Below, one piece after another: positions 22,616 to 33,968 of a DNA stretch of 64,000 nt (position 1 is the first letter of the stretch; every line of letters starts with the position of its first letter). The notes beneath the pieces are model-generated. The model was not told the origin of the DNA, made no database searches, and saw only the letters and a list, made by a program, of their open reading frames with translations. The stretch is from Hyparrhenia diplandra (lineage: Eukaryota; Streptophyta; Magnoliopsida; Poales; Poaceae). Position numbers and translations under genes: made by a program. The stretch is taken from the NCBI GenBank assembly GCA_015847255.1, contig JADLZK010009033.1:140474-204473 (forward strand), in the 5' to 3' direction.

Positions 22616-25515
22616 AATATTAAATCGGTCTTGGGCTTTTGCAAAGCTAGAAGATTTGGTTATCATTTGGGGATTTCAACTTCAAATGATAGTGCAGATG
22701 GTTGGTGCAGCTTAGAAGAACTAGGTCCTCTATCAAAGCTCACAAACCTTAAAAAATGTGAGGAAATGAATGCTCCCGACCCGCCCCCTCCTCCCGACCC
22801 GCCCCGGGCAAAGGCGACGGCGCCCCGCCGCCGCCCGAGCGGCACGCCTCCCCACGCCTCCCCCTTCCCCCTAGCCACAGATCCCGACTCCCACCTTGTG
22901 ATCTATCACGTCCATGGTGACTTCGCTGTGCCTCTCGCCCACCTCCGTCGAGATTAGGGGGCAGGGGCATGCGGGCGGCCGTCCGTCGCCGCCGGCCGCC
23001 GGGCTGTCATCGGCGTGCCTCTCCCTCGCCCTCCGGACTCCGTGGTCCTCGCGCTTGAGGGCCCCCGCTGCGCCGGCCCCATGCCACCGCCGCGCCCGGT
23101 CACGCCGGACGGCACGGCAGCCGCTGCCGGGCGCAGCTCCCGCCCGCCGCCTTCGGCCTTCGGCGGCTTCGAGGGCGCCCACGGCCTCGACGGCCAGCTC
23201 TCTTGAGCCCGACGTCTCGCCCTGGTGCGCCGTGCGCCCGACGTCGCCATCGCCTCCTTCCACCCCGGTTACCCGCCTGCCTCGCCGGGCTTCGGGGTGC
23301 CGGGCGGCGTGCTGGCGCTTGCGTCGCCGTCACCGTCGTTGGGGGCCGCAAGTGCGGCCGTGCCGGCGTCACTCCGCGGCCGGCGGCTCCTTCACCTCTC
23401 GCCGACGCCGCCCGTTCATCCCCGGCCACCACCGGGCTGGCGGGTCCAAGCCGCTGCGTTGGGAGGGCGACTCCGGCGGCCGACCTCGGCGCTCCCCCGC
23501 CCGTCGCGAGAAGTCCTCGGGCCGGCATGTCACCGCCTTTGGGGCTGACCGTCGACGGCGCTACACCGGATATGTACGCCCCCGTGGAGGCGTCGCCTAC
23601 CCCGATTCCTCGGATGACGAGGATGCCGCCTTCGAGCCGGAGGCCCCCTACCGTCGGCGGCGTCTTGTCGTTCCACCCTCTCCGGGGGCTACGGTGGTGT
23701 TGCCGTTGCGGACGCCGTCGTGTCCGCCCAAACGCCTTGGCCCGGGCCTCGTCGCCGTCGCCGCGCCGCCCCTCTCGTCGCGGTGGAAAGGCGGTGGGCC
23801 AGGGGTGCCCGCACCTTTGCGGCTCGGCCTAGTGATGCCGTCGACCTGTTGCGGCGCCTCGGGCGGGTGCCCGCACCTTTGCGGCTCGGCCGCCCCACCG
23901 ATCCGGCGTCTCCGCACACCGGCGTCTCAACTTCAACCATCGGCCACCGCGCCTCCACCGCCCATCGGACGCCACGCCCCCCAACAAAGTCATGGCGTGC
24001 TCTGTCGATCTTTGATGGTTTCACTCTTGTCGGAGGAGGCGGCGTCGATGCGGCACCCCCCGCCTCACCATGGTCGCGGGCGCTGTCTTGCCGCCATCAT
24101 CTCGGTCGGGCTCGCTTCCAAGCTGCCGGCCGGTGATCACGTCGCTGCCCGCCGTACTTTCGCGCCCCGCTCTCTCTCCCGTCTCGGCCGCGGGACGGGC
24201 GCGGAAGTGCAAGACCGCTGACGCCCAGCGTGCCACCAGCTGCGAGTTATTTCGCTGCGTCGCCCGGCCGTAGCGATGGACTCGGAATGGCGGGAGCGTC
24301 CATACCTCCCTGCGGTCACCTTCCTCGTCGGGCAGATTTCATGCCCGGCCCCTTCGACGTCCACGCTGCGGTTTGGGAGACGCCCCCAAGCATCGGTGAA
24401 GGTCGCCATCAGCAGTTGTCCGCTCCCAGCCGACCGTTGTCGCGTCGGCCGTGCTCCTCGTTGGCCACCGAGTCGCCATGGGTCGGCGGTGGGCCGAGAG
24501 GTGATGGCCGGTTGTGGCTATATCGGAGGTGCCAAACCCCCTCCCATGCTCGCACTCGGTGGGGCGGAGCTCGTGGAGGCGAGTTTTCTTGTTTGCGCCA
24601 CGTCTCCACCGGGGCCTCCCCATCCGTGCCCGAGGTCCGGAGGTCCCCGCGGGGCTTCGCTTTTCGCCGGTCGAGCTACTATAGCGGCGTCCACACCGCC
24701 CGACCACTTCCGCCGAGGGCTCGGACGGCGGTGGGCGGAACCCGGTCTTTGTTGAGTTCGCCACGACGCAGCCCAGGGGCTCGGACCGGGACAGATCAGC
24801 GTTTGGATCCCCCGGCACCCTCGGAGTTCGAGACCTCGACCCGTCGCCCGGCGTTCGAGGAGGGCCCGTCATTTGCGAGATGAGCCTGCTGCTCCCTCGA
24901 GCCGCCCCGGTGTCTTCAGAAGACGAAGCTCCCACTTGCCTCGCTAACCTTGGCGTCCCGGCAGCAGAGATCGAGGATTTGATTTGCGTGCCTCGGCATC
25001 GCCCCTTATCAAGTCGGGACAGCGTCTCCGTCGGCCACGCACTCCGGTGTTCACGCATACACTACGACGTAGTGATCGTATCAAGTCGCAGCCAAGGGGC
25101 TGCTAATGCGACCTTGCGTGCTCAGAGTCTCTTGCTTCGAAGCCGGGCGATGAAGTGCCGGAAGGGGAGGCTCCACCGCCATAGAGGAGAGGGTCGTGGC
25201 TGCCTTCGGGGTGGTATGCCGCCCGGCTAAGCGGCGCCCGTTTCGAGATGCTTCTTGAGGGACGGTTTGACCTCACCGCCATGGACCTCAACACCGAGGG
25301 CCTAGCCGAGGAGGTCGCCTAGCCTTCCATTCGGCGGGTAGTCTTGTCGCAAACTAGTCCAAATGTAATCCCCCGGTGTTGTATCCAGTAGTTGTTAGGT
25401 TCGCCGTAACTTGTTTGGTTACCGTGGACGCCTTGCTGTTTGAACTTTATTCTCGCTTAATGAAAAACGCGCGAACGGCGTGGTCTCAAAAAAAAAAAAA
25501 AATATTAAATCGGTC
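22616..25515 (+). mobile_element. GC-rich retroposon 2 (2.87 kb) with an NLR fragment at its 5' end
   Basis: A perfect 15-bp direct repeat AATATTAAATCGGTC lies at 22616-22630 and 25501-25515, the second directly after an A13 tail (25488-25500). The 3' end TTCTCGCTTAATGAAAAACGCG resembles that of retroposon 1. The GC-rich body (about 22770-25320) has long frames but many breaks. Near 25050-25110 a broken frame reads like the RRSxRIxSxPR segment near the end of some grass retroelement ORF1 proteins. No reverse transcriptase motif was found. Confidence 0.78.
22631..22757 (+). pseudogene. NLR leucine-rich-repeat exon fragment inside retroposon 2
   Basis: One frame contains DGWCSLEELGPLSKLTNL, a stretch typical of the LRR region of grass CC-NB-ARC-LRR proteins. 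It lies between the left target-site duplication and the GC-rich body, so it travelled with the element. It does not match the LRR of the NLR at 522-4411. Probable origin: read-through transcription from an NLR locus, or template switching. Confidence 0.6.
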
Positions 25516-25778
25516 ATTATTAGAAACCATGATGTTTTTGTTGGTAATTGGAAACCCAACCGAGAATGGCATTTGTCTAAGAGAATGACATTTGAAGCAA
25601 CCATCTGATCACTTTTTTGGATCACAAGTCAAATCTCATTTTATGTTTAATTAGCAAAATATATATTCCCCAAGATACAATTGTGTAAAAGTTAAACTAT
25701 GCAATTTTTTTTTTGTTTATATCAGCTTGCCTAAGATAAAGCCGTAGCGTTAGTACAGGTATTATACTAGTAATTAAG
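25516..25778. other. AT-rich spacer
   Basis: No gene. The end (TATTATACTAGT near 25771) resembles a Helitron 3' terminus, but no clear hairpin or 5' end was found. Confidence 0.3.
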
Positions 25779-26033
25779 ATGCTCCTTTAGTGAGGACTCC
25801 GCTAACTCCATTGTATTTGTTCTTATCTTGGCGCTACTGAAAGGCTGGGAAACAGTGCTCCACGGTTTTCGTCAGTTAATAAAAGAAATTGGCCCAGTTT
25901 AAATTTCTACAGCCCAAGGTCCAAATCGGCCCATGGATGCCTCTTCCATGTATAAATAAATGCGTGAACCTCACCTCAAAAAAATAAAATAAATGCGTGC
26001 ACCACAACCTGAAATACCTAATTTGTAATCCAT
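25779..26033. repeat. Direct repeat copy B (empty site for the PIF element)
   Basis: This copy matches 7086-7097 joined to 9430-9671, with one TTA at 25787-25789 where the PIF element sits in the other copy. It therefore shows the sequence before that insertion. Confidence 0.85.
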
Positions 26034-26179
26034 CCTTTAGCTAATTCCCTCGCGGACCATAGACGAGAGTTCCGGTAGCTGGGAGGAAGGCATAGTCGTC
26101 AGACAAACTGCCTAATGGATCTCATTAGCAACACGGTTACAAATGTTGTTTAGTCTCCTAGCTGTGTAAGCAATCCAGG

Positions 26180-26275
26180 CACACTCACTCAAGGACGATC
26201 AACTCACGCACGATGCCACGGTCATTGAGACCCCGCACGTTCCATACCAATACATTTTCACATAACATGCATTAA
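26180..26275 (-). pseudogene. LINE endonuclease start, fragment
   Basis: The minus strand reads VLVWNVRGLNDRG, the conserved beginning of plant L1 apurinic endonuclease domains (WNVRGLN). The frame breaks after about 30 residues and nothing of the rest is recognisable. Confidence 0.55.
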
Positions 26276-27058
26276 TACACAGGGCTTCGTGACTAATACC
26301 ACCCTAACGTGGATGATCCACATCCATGATCAGTAAGGTCCGTCCGTGTTGGGGTATTAGAGCATCTGCAGCCAGCTCTCAAAAAAATGAGCTTCTATTT
26401 CTAATTATTGCTAACTTACCAAATTTGAGGACCTAAATTTACTTCCAACTTCAGTGCGCCTTCTCAAATTAAAGCCCCAAACATGGGACCCTGTTGTCAG
26501 CGGTTCAACAGACGACCCCTGAATCTTCGGGCAAACGGCAGACATGAGCTCATGATTCATGAAGCATTGGGCTTGATTTTTTTGGTAGTAGTAGTAGTGG
26601 ACCTGTCGAGGTTAGGAAGAAGTTATTAGACAAAAAAGAAGGTAATGAATAAAAAGTAGAAGTAGATTGTGAGTTCGTTCAATTAGGTGTTTCAATCCCC
26701 TCTTGATCCTTTATATCTGTAGATAAATATTTACAGCAACGTGCTTTATGTTGTATGAATAATATTGATCATAATAGAAATCTAGTACATACTTTTTTTC
26801 TTAAGTATGCACCTTTTTACAGCACCGCCTTAATTCATATTGATCACACAGCGGCAAACACATTTCGCGCCGATTGTTTAATTTCCTCACCTAACATGTT
26901 GTGCCCCTTTTGTAAATGAATTTAATGTGGTGTTGTTATGCGCTCAAAAGTTGGCACGATGGTAGGTACGTTTGTTTCGTAGCTGCTTATGAACTGGACC
27001 TCTCTCCTTGACTCGCTGCGTCAACGACGGCGAAAGCTATCACATACATTTCCCTTCT
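26276..27058. other. Promoter-side region of the kinase A gene
   Basis: AT-rich sequence upstream of the putative TATA box. At about 26359 the motif GAGCATCTGCAGCCAGCTCTC looks like one end of a truncated MITE. No ORF is convincing. Confidence 0.35.
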
Positions 27059-27067
27059 CTATATATT
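27059..27067 (+). promoter_or_regulatory. Putative TATA box of the kinase A gene
   Basis: CTATATATTTTT lies about 25 bp upstream of the leader that is later split by retroposon 3. The joined leader ends at the donor TTCCAG|GTTAGTG (29274). This fits a promoter, but transcription is not shown. Confidence 0.45.
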
Positions 27068-27089
27068 TTTGCCTAGATAGATGGCACGC

Positions 27090-29199
27090 AGCAGCATCCA
27101 TCTTTTTTTTTTTTTTTTTTGAAACGAATCAGGCAGGAGAGCTGCCGATTATATTAAAAAGAAGAGTCCCAGATTGGGCAGTACAACGCACCAACAACAA
27201 AAAGAAAAAGAAGAACCAACTATACTCCCCCGGTTGGATTGGGGCATCAACACGGGTTACCACTCATCGGCCGGTCGGATTGAGATCTCAACACGACCAA
27301 CTATCTACACAACAACCTCAACAAGGCAGGAAAACTGAAACTGAAACCGAAACAAAACTGCTCGAAGCGTCCACCGAAAAAAACCACTCTCAAGCAATCG
27401 TCGAGAGCCTCAAGTCGTAACCCTGCGCCGATCGGACCCAAGAGAGCAGACCGCACCGCACCAAGAAGGCCGCCGCCATGCAAGACCTCTCGCCGTGATA
27501 CCGCTGCAACACCGCACACCTCCTGACAGGGTGGAACCACCAGATCCGGACCTCAAACGCACGGAGGCCTTGCCTCTTCCGCCGCTGAACTCCACCTCGC
27601 TCTCGTCGCCTCAAAGAACACCGCACGCGGGGGCCTCGCCACATCCGCCACAGCACTCCACGTCACGGATCTGTGCATAAGATCACCATCAGAGAGGTAC
27701 GCGGGGCTGCCCCACCTCCTAGGGACACCACCAACAACCAAGTCACCACCGAAGATCGACATCGTCTCGTCGCTCCACCAACGCACAAACCTCCGCCACC
27801 GAGTCAGCAAGACAAGGAAGTCGCTCGCGCCATCTTCCGACGATGTACCGCACCGGCATAGCCCAGCAAAGCTGTGCTACCCGCCGCAGTCCGCTGCAAG
27901 CCAAGTCATCTCAATATGTCGTTGCCGCAAGCGCCGTCTTCCGACGCAGTCCCACGCCCGCACCGGCGATTCTGCGAGCAGCGCCAGCCGTCGCTTGATC
28001 GCCGCAAGCGATCACCCGACACACATCGACAACCCTTGTTCGCCGTCGAGCTCACGAAAGTTTCCACAGCTTAGCAACCCCCGAAGCTCACCATCCTGCA
28101 CGCCGCCGCCACCGCCACAGCGGATCCCGGTGATTCATCGCGCCCGGAAGAACCATCGGCCGAGTTGGGTCTCAAGAAACGACACCTCCAAGGAGGAACG
28201 GCGCTCGTGGCGCCGCCGTCGTTCGTCCGAAGTGGACAAGGTTTTCACCCGGATAACCATGTGCCGCCCGGGTGAAGCTCCAAAGATGACCCCCTGCGAG
28301 GGGAGCGGACGCCCAAGGGCGCCGCCACCATCCGCGCCCGGCAAGAATACCAGCGAAGGCTTTCGCGCGAAGCATCCATCCCAAAGCAAGCACACCCGGC
28401 CTGGTCTTCCATGAGCAACAACCATGGAAGTCCACTCCGGGCGGCGCCGTTGCCGTGCCTCTTCCCACCGCGCGCAGGATCCCTCCGGCAGCCCAAGATC
28501 GCATCGTCGACGCCGGCGCCGACCGCACCACCATGGCACCATCACTTGCCCAGCCGCCGTCCGTCTTTGCCTTGCCCCGCAGCTCCAAGCCGAACTCCTC
28601 CAAACCACCGCAGGCACACATCTGTCCGCCTTCACCCTCCGCGGCCTGGCGTGCAGCTCCACCTTCGCTTGGCTGACGACGCGGCCGCCGCGACCACGCG
28701 GCCAAACATCGCCACATCGAGGCCCCGCGCGACCGCCGCCACCACGCCAAGATCCGCCGATGCAGCAAGGCGCCGCATCGGGCCGCCCCGCGCCATCACC
28801 CAGAGCCTCGCCACCGCCGTTGTCGCCTCGGCGCTCTTCCACGAGCCCCTCGTCGGCCCCCACCACCGCCCGGCGCAACCGGCAGATCCGCACAGGGCCA
28901 CCGGATCCGCCGTCGAGGTGCCCGGATCTGGCCCGCCCCGGCGTCGTTCGGCCCCTGCCCCGTCGACGGGGGTCGCCGCCCCCGCAGCGGCTGCGCCGCC
29001 CGGCGAGGAGGGAGAAAGGAGCTGCCCGCCGCCACCATCCTTGCTGGCCGCGCGGCCTCCCGGCGGCCAGCTCCGGCGGCGGCGCAGCTTAACGGAGGGG
29101 GGTGGAGGGGAGTGGCGGTGGCGGCGGGTTGGGCGTCCGCCCGTGTCGCCCCTGCGTGGGGGACGACGCGGGGAAGAAGTCGTTAGCAGCATCCATCTT
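27090..29199 (-). mobile_element. GC-rich retroposon 3 (2.08 kb) in the kinase A leader exon
   Basis: A 15-bp direct repeat AGCAGCATCCATCTT lies at 27090-27104 and 29185-29199. The element (27105-29184) is antisense: a T run of about 16 (its poly(A) tail) is at the left, next to a LINE-like 3' end that reads CTCTCCTGCCTGATTCGTTTC on the minus strand. The body is GC-rich. A minus-strand stretch near 28135-28200 (GGAGGTGTCGTTTCTTGAG) resembles 18875-18900 of retroposon 1, and both heads share GGCGCCCAACCC-like or GGACGCCCAACCC-like sequence. No reverse transcriptase motif is visible; the long frames on both strands are not credible genes. Confidence 0.8.
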
Positions 29200-29273
29200 C
29201 AGCTCCTCTCTTCCAGATACTTTGCTCACATCTTCACACTGAAGCAGCCTTCGTACCTGCTATCAACTTCCAG
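29200..29273 (+). other. Second half of the kinase A leader exon
   Basis: Continues the leader after retroposon 3 and ends at the donor AG|GTTAGTG. There is no start codon in a useful frame, so it is a 5' untranslated exon. Confidence 0.45.
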
Positions 29274-29891
29274 GTTAGTGACGACCCATTTGTTTTGCTA
29301 TAATATCTCCATTGAGGCCTACCTACGTGCGTGCTACAATATTACTTACATTTCATTCTTGCTGGCCAGCTGATCCGATGCAGGTTTAAGTGTTTTGGGC
29401 GCGGGATCTGTGTTCCTGGCAAATCCATCCATTGTCCGTCATATTTTTATAAATCGCATATACTAGCTGAGTGTAGCTGGCAAAACCTTGTGTTCTGTGT
29501 GCATATGAATCACCTGTTCCCGATTTCCCCTGATCTGCTATTATGCTGTGTTATTTATTTTTGCTGATAGTGAGCGCCTTTGTTCTATGTGTGCGTTACG
29601 TACTTAAGTCACCGGATCTACCACTTTTGTCTGCATCACACTAAACTATATGTTGCATAAATGTTCTGTTGGTTTTTTCTTAAGAGCATGGCTAATAATA
29701 CCTGGCTGCTGACTTTGGTTCTTTGCATCCACTCTCTCAGCTCACCCATATAATAGTTACTGGTTGCGTTACTTCTACTAGCGGTAGCCTTAAGAAAACA
29801 ACAGGTAAAAATACATTTATATAGGCTGTTTTATTAACCAAGCGCCACTACAAATAATTTAAATTCAATTTTTAGAGTTTCTGAAACAATC

Positions 29892-30086
29892 TTAGACCCT
29901 ATTTGGTTTAGGGACTTTTTCGGTGTTGGGCTAAAAAAGTCCCTTTTAGTCCCTACCAAACCAAACAGGGTGGGACTTTTTACTGCTTTTAGTTAAAAGT
30001 CCCTAAAAGACCCTCATGGAGAGCCTTTTTTAAAAAGTCCTAGGGACTAAAAAATGTCCTAGAACTTCTAAACCAAACACCCCTTA
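29892..30086. mobile_element. Tourist-like MITE, TTA duplication
   Basis: The element (29895-30083, 189 bp) has the ends GACCCTATTTGGTTTAG and (reverse complement) GGGGTGTTTGGTTTAG, flanked by TTA on both sides. This is the usual look of PIF/Harbinger MITEs in grasses. Confidence 0.85.
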
Positions 30087-30864
30087 GATGGAGCAATGGT
30101 CTAAACAAAAGTTGTAAGTTTAAAAAAGATCTATAAATTTGTAGTTGCCAACCTTTTTATTTGAAATAATTTAGACCGCTGAACTTATGTTCTAATATTA
30201 ATGGTTTTAAAAATCATTTTTTTATTTTCTCAGATGATTTTGAATGGAAAAACGATCCAAAGTGAAGTTACAGATCTCAACAAAATCCAAAACTTTGTAT
30301 TTGAAACCTTTTTGTTTGAATCCGCTTAGGACTTTAAATGTCTTTTTCAAAATTTGCTAGAGTGAACACTGAGGGAATATTTCAGCTATTTAGTCATAAG
30401 TTACTTTGGTGCGTAGTAGTAACGGGTATAACGTGCGGAGCTTGAGATGTCCAGTTCGGTTAATGGTGCCACATATGCATGAATTTCTTTCAAAAATGAA
30501 AAAAAAATGCTTTGTTTCCCTATAGAAGTAAGAGGTATAATGGGGCTGTTTTTTTTTTTTTTGATATTTTTTAGACTGATCTGGAATTTAGAAAATCATT
30601 TATAGTGGCAGTTTTCCTGTGAAAATATTTTATATATGGTTCTCTAGAAGATGCCTAGTACATGATTTTCACTATGGCTATTTACCCTGGCGGTAGTTAA
30701 AAACGCTAGTGAAAATAGGTTTAGAACCACTAGTAGTAATGTTCTGTATACTAGTAGGTGTGGCTGGTCAATGTTTTTTTCTTTTACTTTTCTTATTTTG
30801 ATTGAAGATAAACCAAGACATATAGTAGTTATCCTTTTCCACATTTGCAACTTAATTAGTTGTC

Positions 30865-31762
30865 TTAGAGCTTTCAGCAGTAGCCCAAAAAATAGAGCCC
30901 CTATTTTTCCTTTGGGGGCTTCCCCTACTTGACGGCCCGATTTCTAGGCTGCACTCCAAATAGAGCCTCCAAATTAGAGGCCTCAAACTTTTTTCAGAGA
31001 GAATGATGTGTAGGACCCACTTGTCATACTCATCCTATCTTCTCAAGGAGGATATCGGTTCACAGATGAACTTGGCCATGCTTGGGCGAAGAGGACGGGA
31101 AGAGAAATACCTCGTGCTCGCGAACTAGCTCCCGCCTTCCGCTGACCTTAGGCCTCTGGCGAGCAGAGCAGGGAGTAGATCCGGAGGAGCGCTCTCGAAC
31201 TGGCCCCACCCTCCGGCGACTAGGGAGATCAAAAGAGAGCTCGCCATGGATGTTGAGGAAGTCATGGTCTTCAGTGGGGACAGATTCGTCGTCGCAAGGG
31301 ATCTGCTCGCCCGCTTATGGAGGGCGTGGCCTTGCTAGATTTGTTTGCGGGGAGCACCGGACAAGCTCGTGCGCTGCGGGGAGGAGTTGTTGCAGACAAG
31401 TTGAGTCCCGACCTCTCCGCTGGCTGGTTCTGCTGCAAGATACGTGGTCAGCGGATCTGGCGGCCAGATCTACGCCATCCTTGCCACCGGCAGGTTATGG
31501 ACCACGGCCTGGCGGGGAGGAGCACCGAGTGGGCAACTGTGTCAAAGGGGTGTGTTCCTTCCGGCGTGGGGAAACCGACGGCTCAAACCGGATGGGGGCG
31601 GGAGGGGGTGACCCATCAAATATGTTGGCTCAGGGTGGATTTTGTTGTCCTAACAAATTTGGGGTCCGTAGTAGGGGCCCCAGAGGAGCTGGATTTTTGG
31701 CGCGAGACCCCATATTTAGCTATGGTCTATGGGGGCTCAAGTAGGGGCTGAAGTTGCTCTTA
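30865..31762. mobile_element. Non-autonomous PIF-like element, 0.9 kb, TTA duplication
   Basis: The element (30868-31759) begins GAGCTTTCAGCAGTAGCCC and ends with the reverse complement GAGCAACTTCAGCCCCTA, flanked by TTA. The GC-richer interior (31080-31740) has frames up to 220 codons without a known domain; it may be captured DNA. Confidence 0.65.
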
Positions 31763-31810
31763 GATTTACTTGTTTTCCGTAATTATATGTTTAATTTCCC
31801 TTTTATGCAG

Positions 31811-33451
31811 GCTGTTATGCATTTATTTCCTGGAATAAATATCCATACATAATCATGATGTTTGACCATTCTGGAGTGACACCAAAAATCATGTCGCTGG
31901 AAACATAGAAAGAAATTACAAATAATTTTTCCAAAGAACGAGAACTTGGTGGTGGGACATTCGGAATAGTTTACAAGGTAAGCATCCATTCTTTTGTTCA
32001 TATATAGCTACTACTTGCTAGAAGATATGATGTTTAGCCAATAAAATAGGATGACGAACCAACAATGACACTGATAAAAATTGTGGACAGCGTACCATAC
32101 ATTATTTTCATTTCATTAACCAACATTTGCTATAGTAGCTAGAATAACACATTCAGTATACAGAAATAATTATGATCGATGACGAACCAACAAAGGCGCT
32201 ACATTTTAAAAAATTTTTTGATATTAATGTCATACTAATGCAAAAGATCAATGAATGCCCAATGTTCATAATATATTTTGATTAGGGCGTGCAAGATGGT
32301 GAAGAGATAGCTGTGAGGCAGCTTCCGATGACACAAGGTCGTGGTGATGATCACAAGAAGTTCAAGGCGGAGTTTGAGAACCTTCGGAGACTCAGGCATC
32401 CGAACATTGTACAGCTACTTGGCTACTGCTATGAAATAAAGCATGATCTTGTACGTCTCAATGATGGAATTCGGTCCAATAACATCTACAGAGCTCTCTG
32501 CTTTGAGTCTATGCACAATGGAAGTCTAGAAAAGCATCTTTATGGTAAGAGATGATCCTATATATTGACTATATTTTTTGCCATATAAATTAATTAACTT
32601 ACATTTACATTTTTTTCTTTATGCTTGCTTATTTAGATGAATACCATGGACATGACTGGCAGACACGCTACAACATTATTAAGGGTACTTGTGATGGTTT
32701 AAAGTACCTACACGAGGGACTAAACATACCTATGTACCATTTGCATTTAAAACCTGACAACATATTACTAGATAAGAACATGGTGCCAAAACTTGCTGAC
32801 TTTGGCTTATCAAAATTCATCCACAACGACCAGACCCAAGCTACACGGAGTTACATAGGAATGAGGTAACTGAATTCCTCTTTTTTTGTAAAATTGTAAT
32901 TATAAGTTAACTAAACTTTTTTGCATAACACTCTTCCACCCATCATTCATGATGTCATGCAGGGAATACTTGCCTCCAGAATACAATTCGAATGGTGTAG
33001 TGCCCAATAAATTTGACATTTTCAGCTTGGGTGTTGTAATGATAAGGATAATTACCGGAAATGAAGGCTACTTCAAGAAAGCTGAAATGTCTTCCCAACA
33101 ATTTATTGACCTTGTAAGGAACCTCCTGATACCAAGAGATCCCCATATATATTATTCGAATTTGAGTAGTTCGTTTGATGTGTATGTGTATCAATCTCCT
33201 CGTAGGTGTATGAAAAGTGGAGAAATAGGCTACACTACACCACGCCAAGCGGCACAACGCCGGAAGCTAAATGTGATCAAGTGAAGACATGCATTCAAAT
33301 TGCGCTAGATTGTATCAATGATGACCAAAGAAAAAGGCCTGCAATAAGGGATATTGTACGTAGGCTGAATGAATTGGAGCCTAGGGTATCTGCAGCACCA
33401 TCCCAGCCACAGCGAACCAGTGTAATATATCAGGGGACCCAAAGAAAGTGA
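31811..33451 (+). pseudogene. Receptor-like kinase A, kinase-dead and truncated
   Basis: Five exons with clean GT-AG borders encode a cytoplasmic receptor-like kinase domain: 31811-31977, 32286-32544, 32637-32865, 32963-33113 and 33206-33451. The ATG at 31855 is followed by an in-frame TAG at 31906-31908, just before EITNNFSKERELGGG, where relatives carry an uninterrupted frame. The glycine loop GGGTFGIVYK is intact. The VAIK-type lysine is Arg (IAVRQL), and the catalytic Asp of the HRD-type motif is His (HLHLKPDN); the DFG motif (ADFGLS) is kept. The later exons hold the APE-like region PPEY and the C-lobe. Two catalytic losses plus a stop suggest a pseudogene, though a scaffold pseudokinase with another start is possible. 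Confidence 0.85.
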
Positions 33452-33968
33452 TACTCATGTAAGTTAATTAATTCCTAGTACTACCATATACGCCCAAAAA
33501 CAATTCAATTCATAGGAGCAAAGCATGCTTTAGGCAGTCGTTCTTCTCTTTGAAGATGGTGAAAATCCAAAATGGTCTCTAATACAATGTTCTCTATCCA
33601 TTTTGAACATACAAGGAGTACATTGTTTTCATTTCTTAATCAAGACTTGACCAACAAATACTTTGTTAGTACATAAGTTTACGATGCAAAATTGTATAAA
33701 TGTATTTGTATTTATAAAATACTTGCTTTGTATCACATATAAATATGGAACACTATCAGAGTATTACTAGTCAAAGCTAGCCTTGTCCTCATAAAGTGAG
33801 ATATGCAATCAATTTTGTGACAGATCATAGGCAGTATGTGGCACAGCAGCACAAGCATGTTCTTATGACATTCAAGCATCATTTTAACTAGACCTTGTTC
33901 CCTGCTGCACCAATTTCGCTTTCTATCTTACAGTAACACATGTAAGTCGTTAATTGTATTGTCTGTAG
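33452..33968. other. Spacer or intron after kinase A
   Basis: A strong donor-like CAT|GTAAGT lies just past the kinase stop (33461), so the region may be an intron linking kinase A to the MSP exons downstream. No other feature is visible. Confidence 0.35.

Larger units (their letters stand above)
29274..31810 (+). other. Long first intron of the kinase A gene
   Basis: Bounded by the donor at 29274 and the acceptor TTTATGCAG (31809-31810). It contains a Tourist MITE and a larger TTA-flanked element. Without transcript data the intron is an inference. Confidence 0.45.

Noticed and set aside
22914..24221. A 435-codon open frame in retroposon 2
   Set aside because: The region is extremely GC-rich and open in several frames at once; composition is Arg/Pro/Ala-rich with no domain. 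It is a composition effect within a retroposon.
25740..25775. Helitron 3' end (ACTAGT after GC-containing stretch)
   Set aside because: No convincing hairpin before the end, no TC-type 5' end found, and no empty site to test it.
28135..29373. Overlapping 200-320 codon frames on both strands of retroposon 3
   Set aside because: Same GC effect. The plus-strand 320-codon frame crosses the retroposon border into the kinase leader, which no real gene would do.
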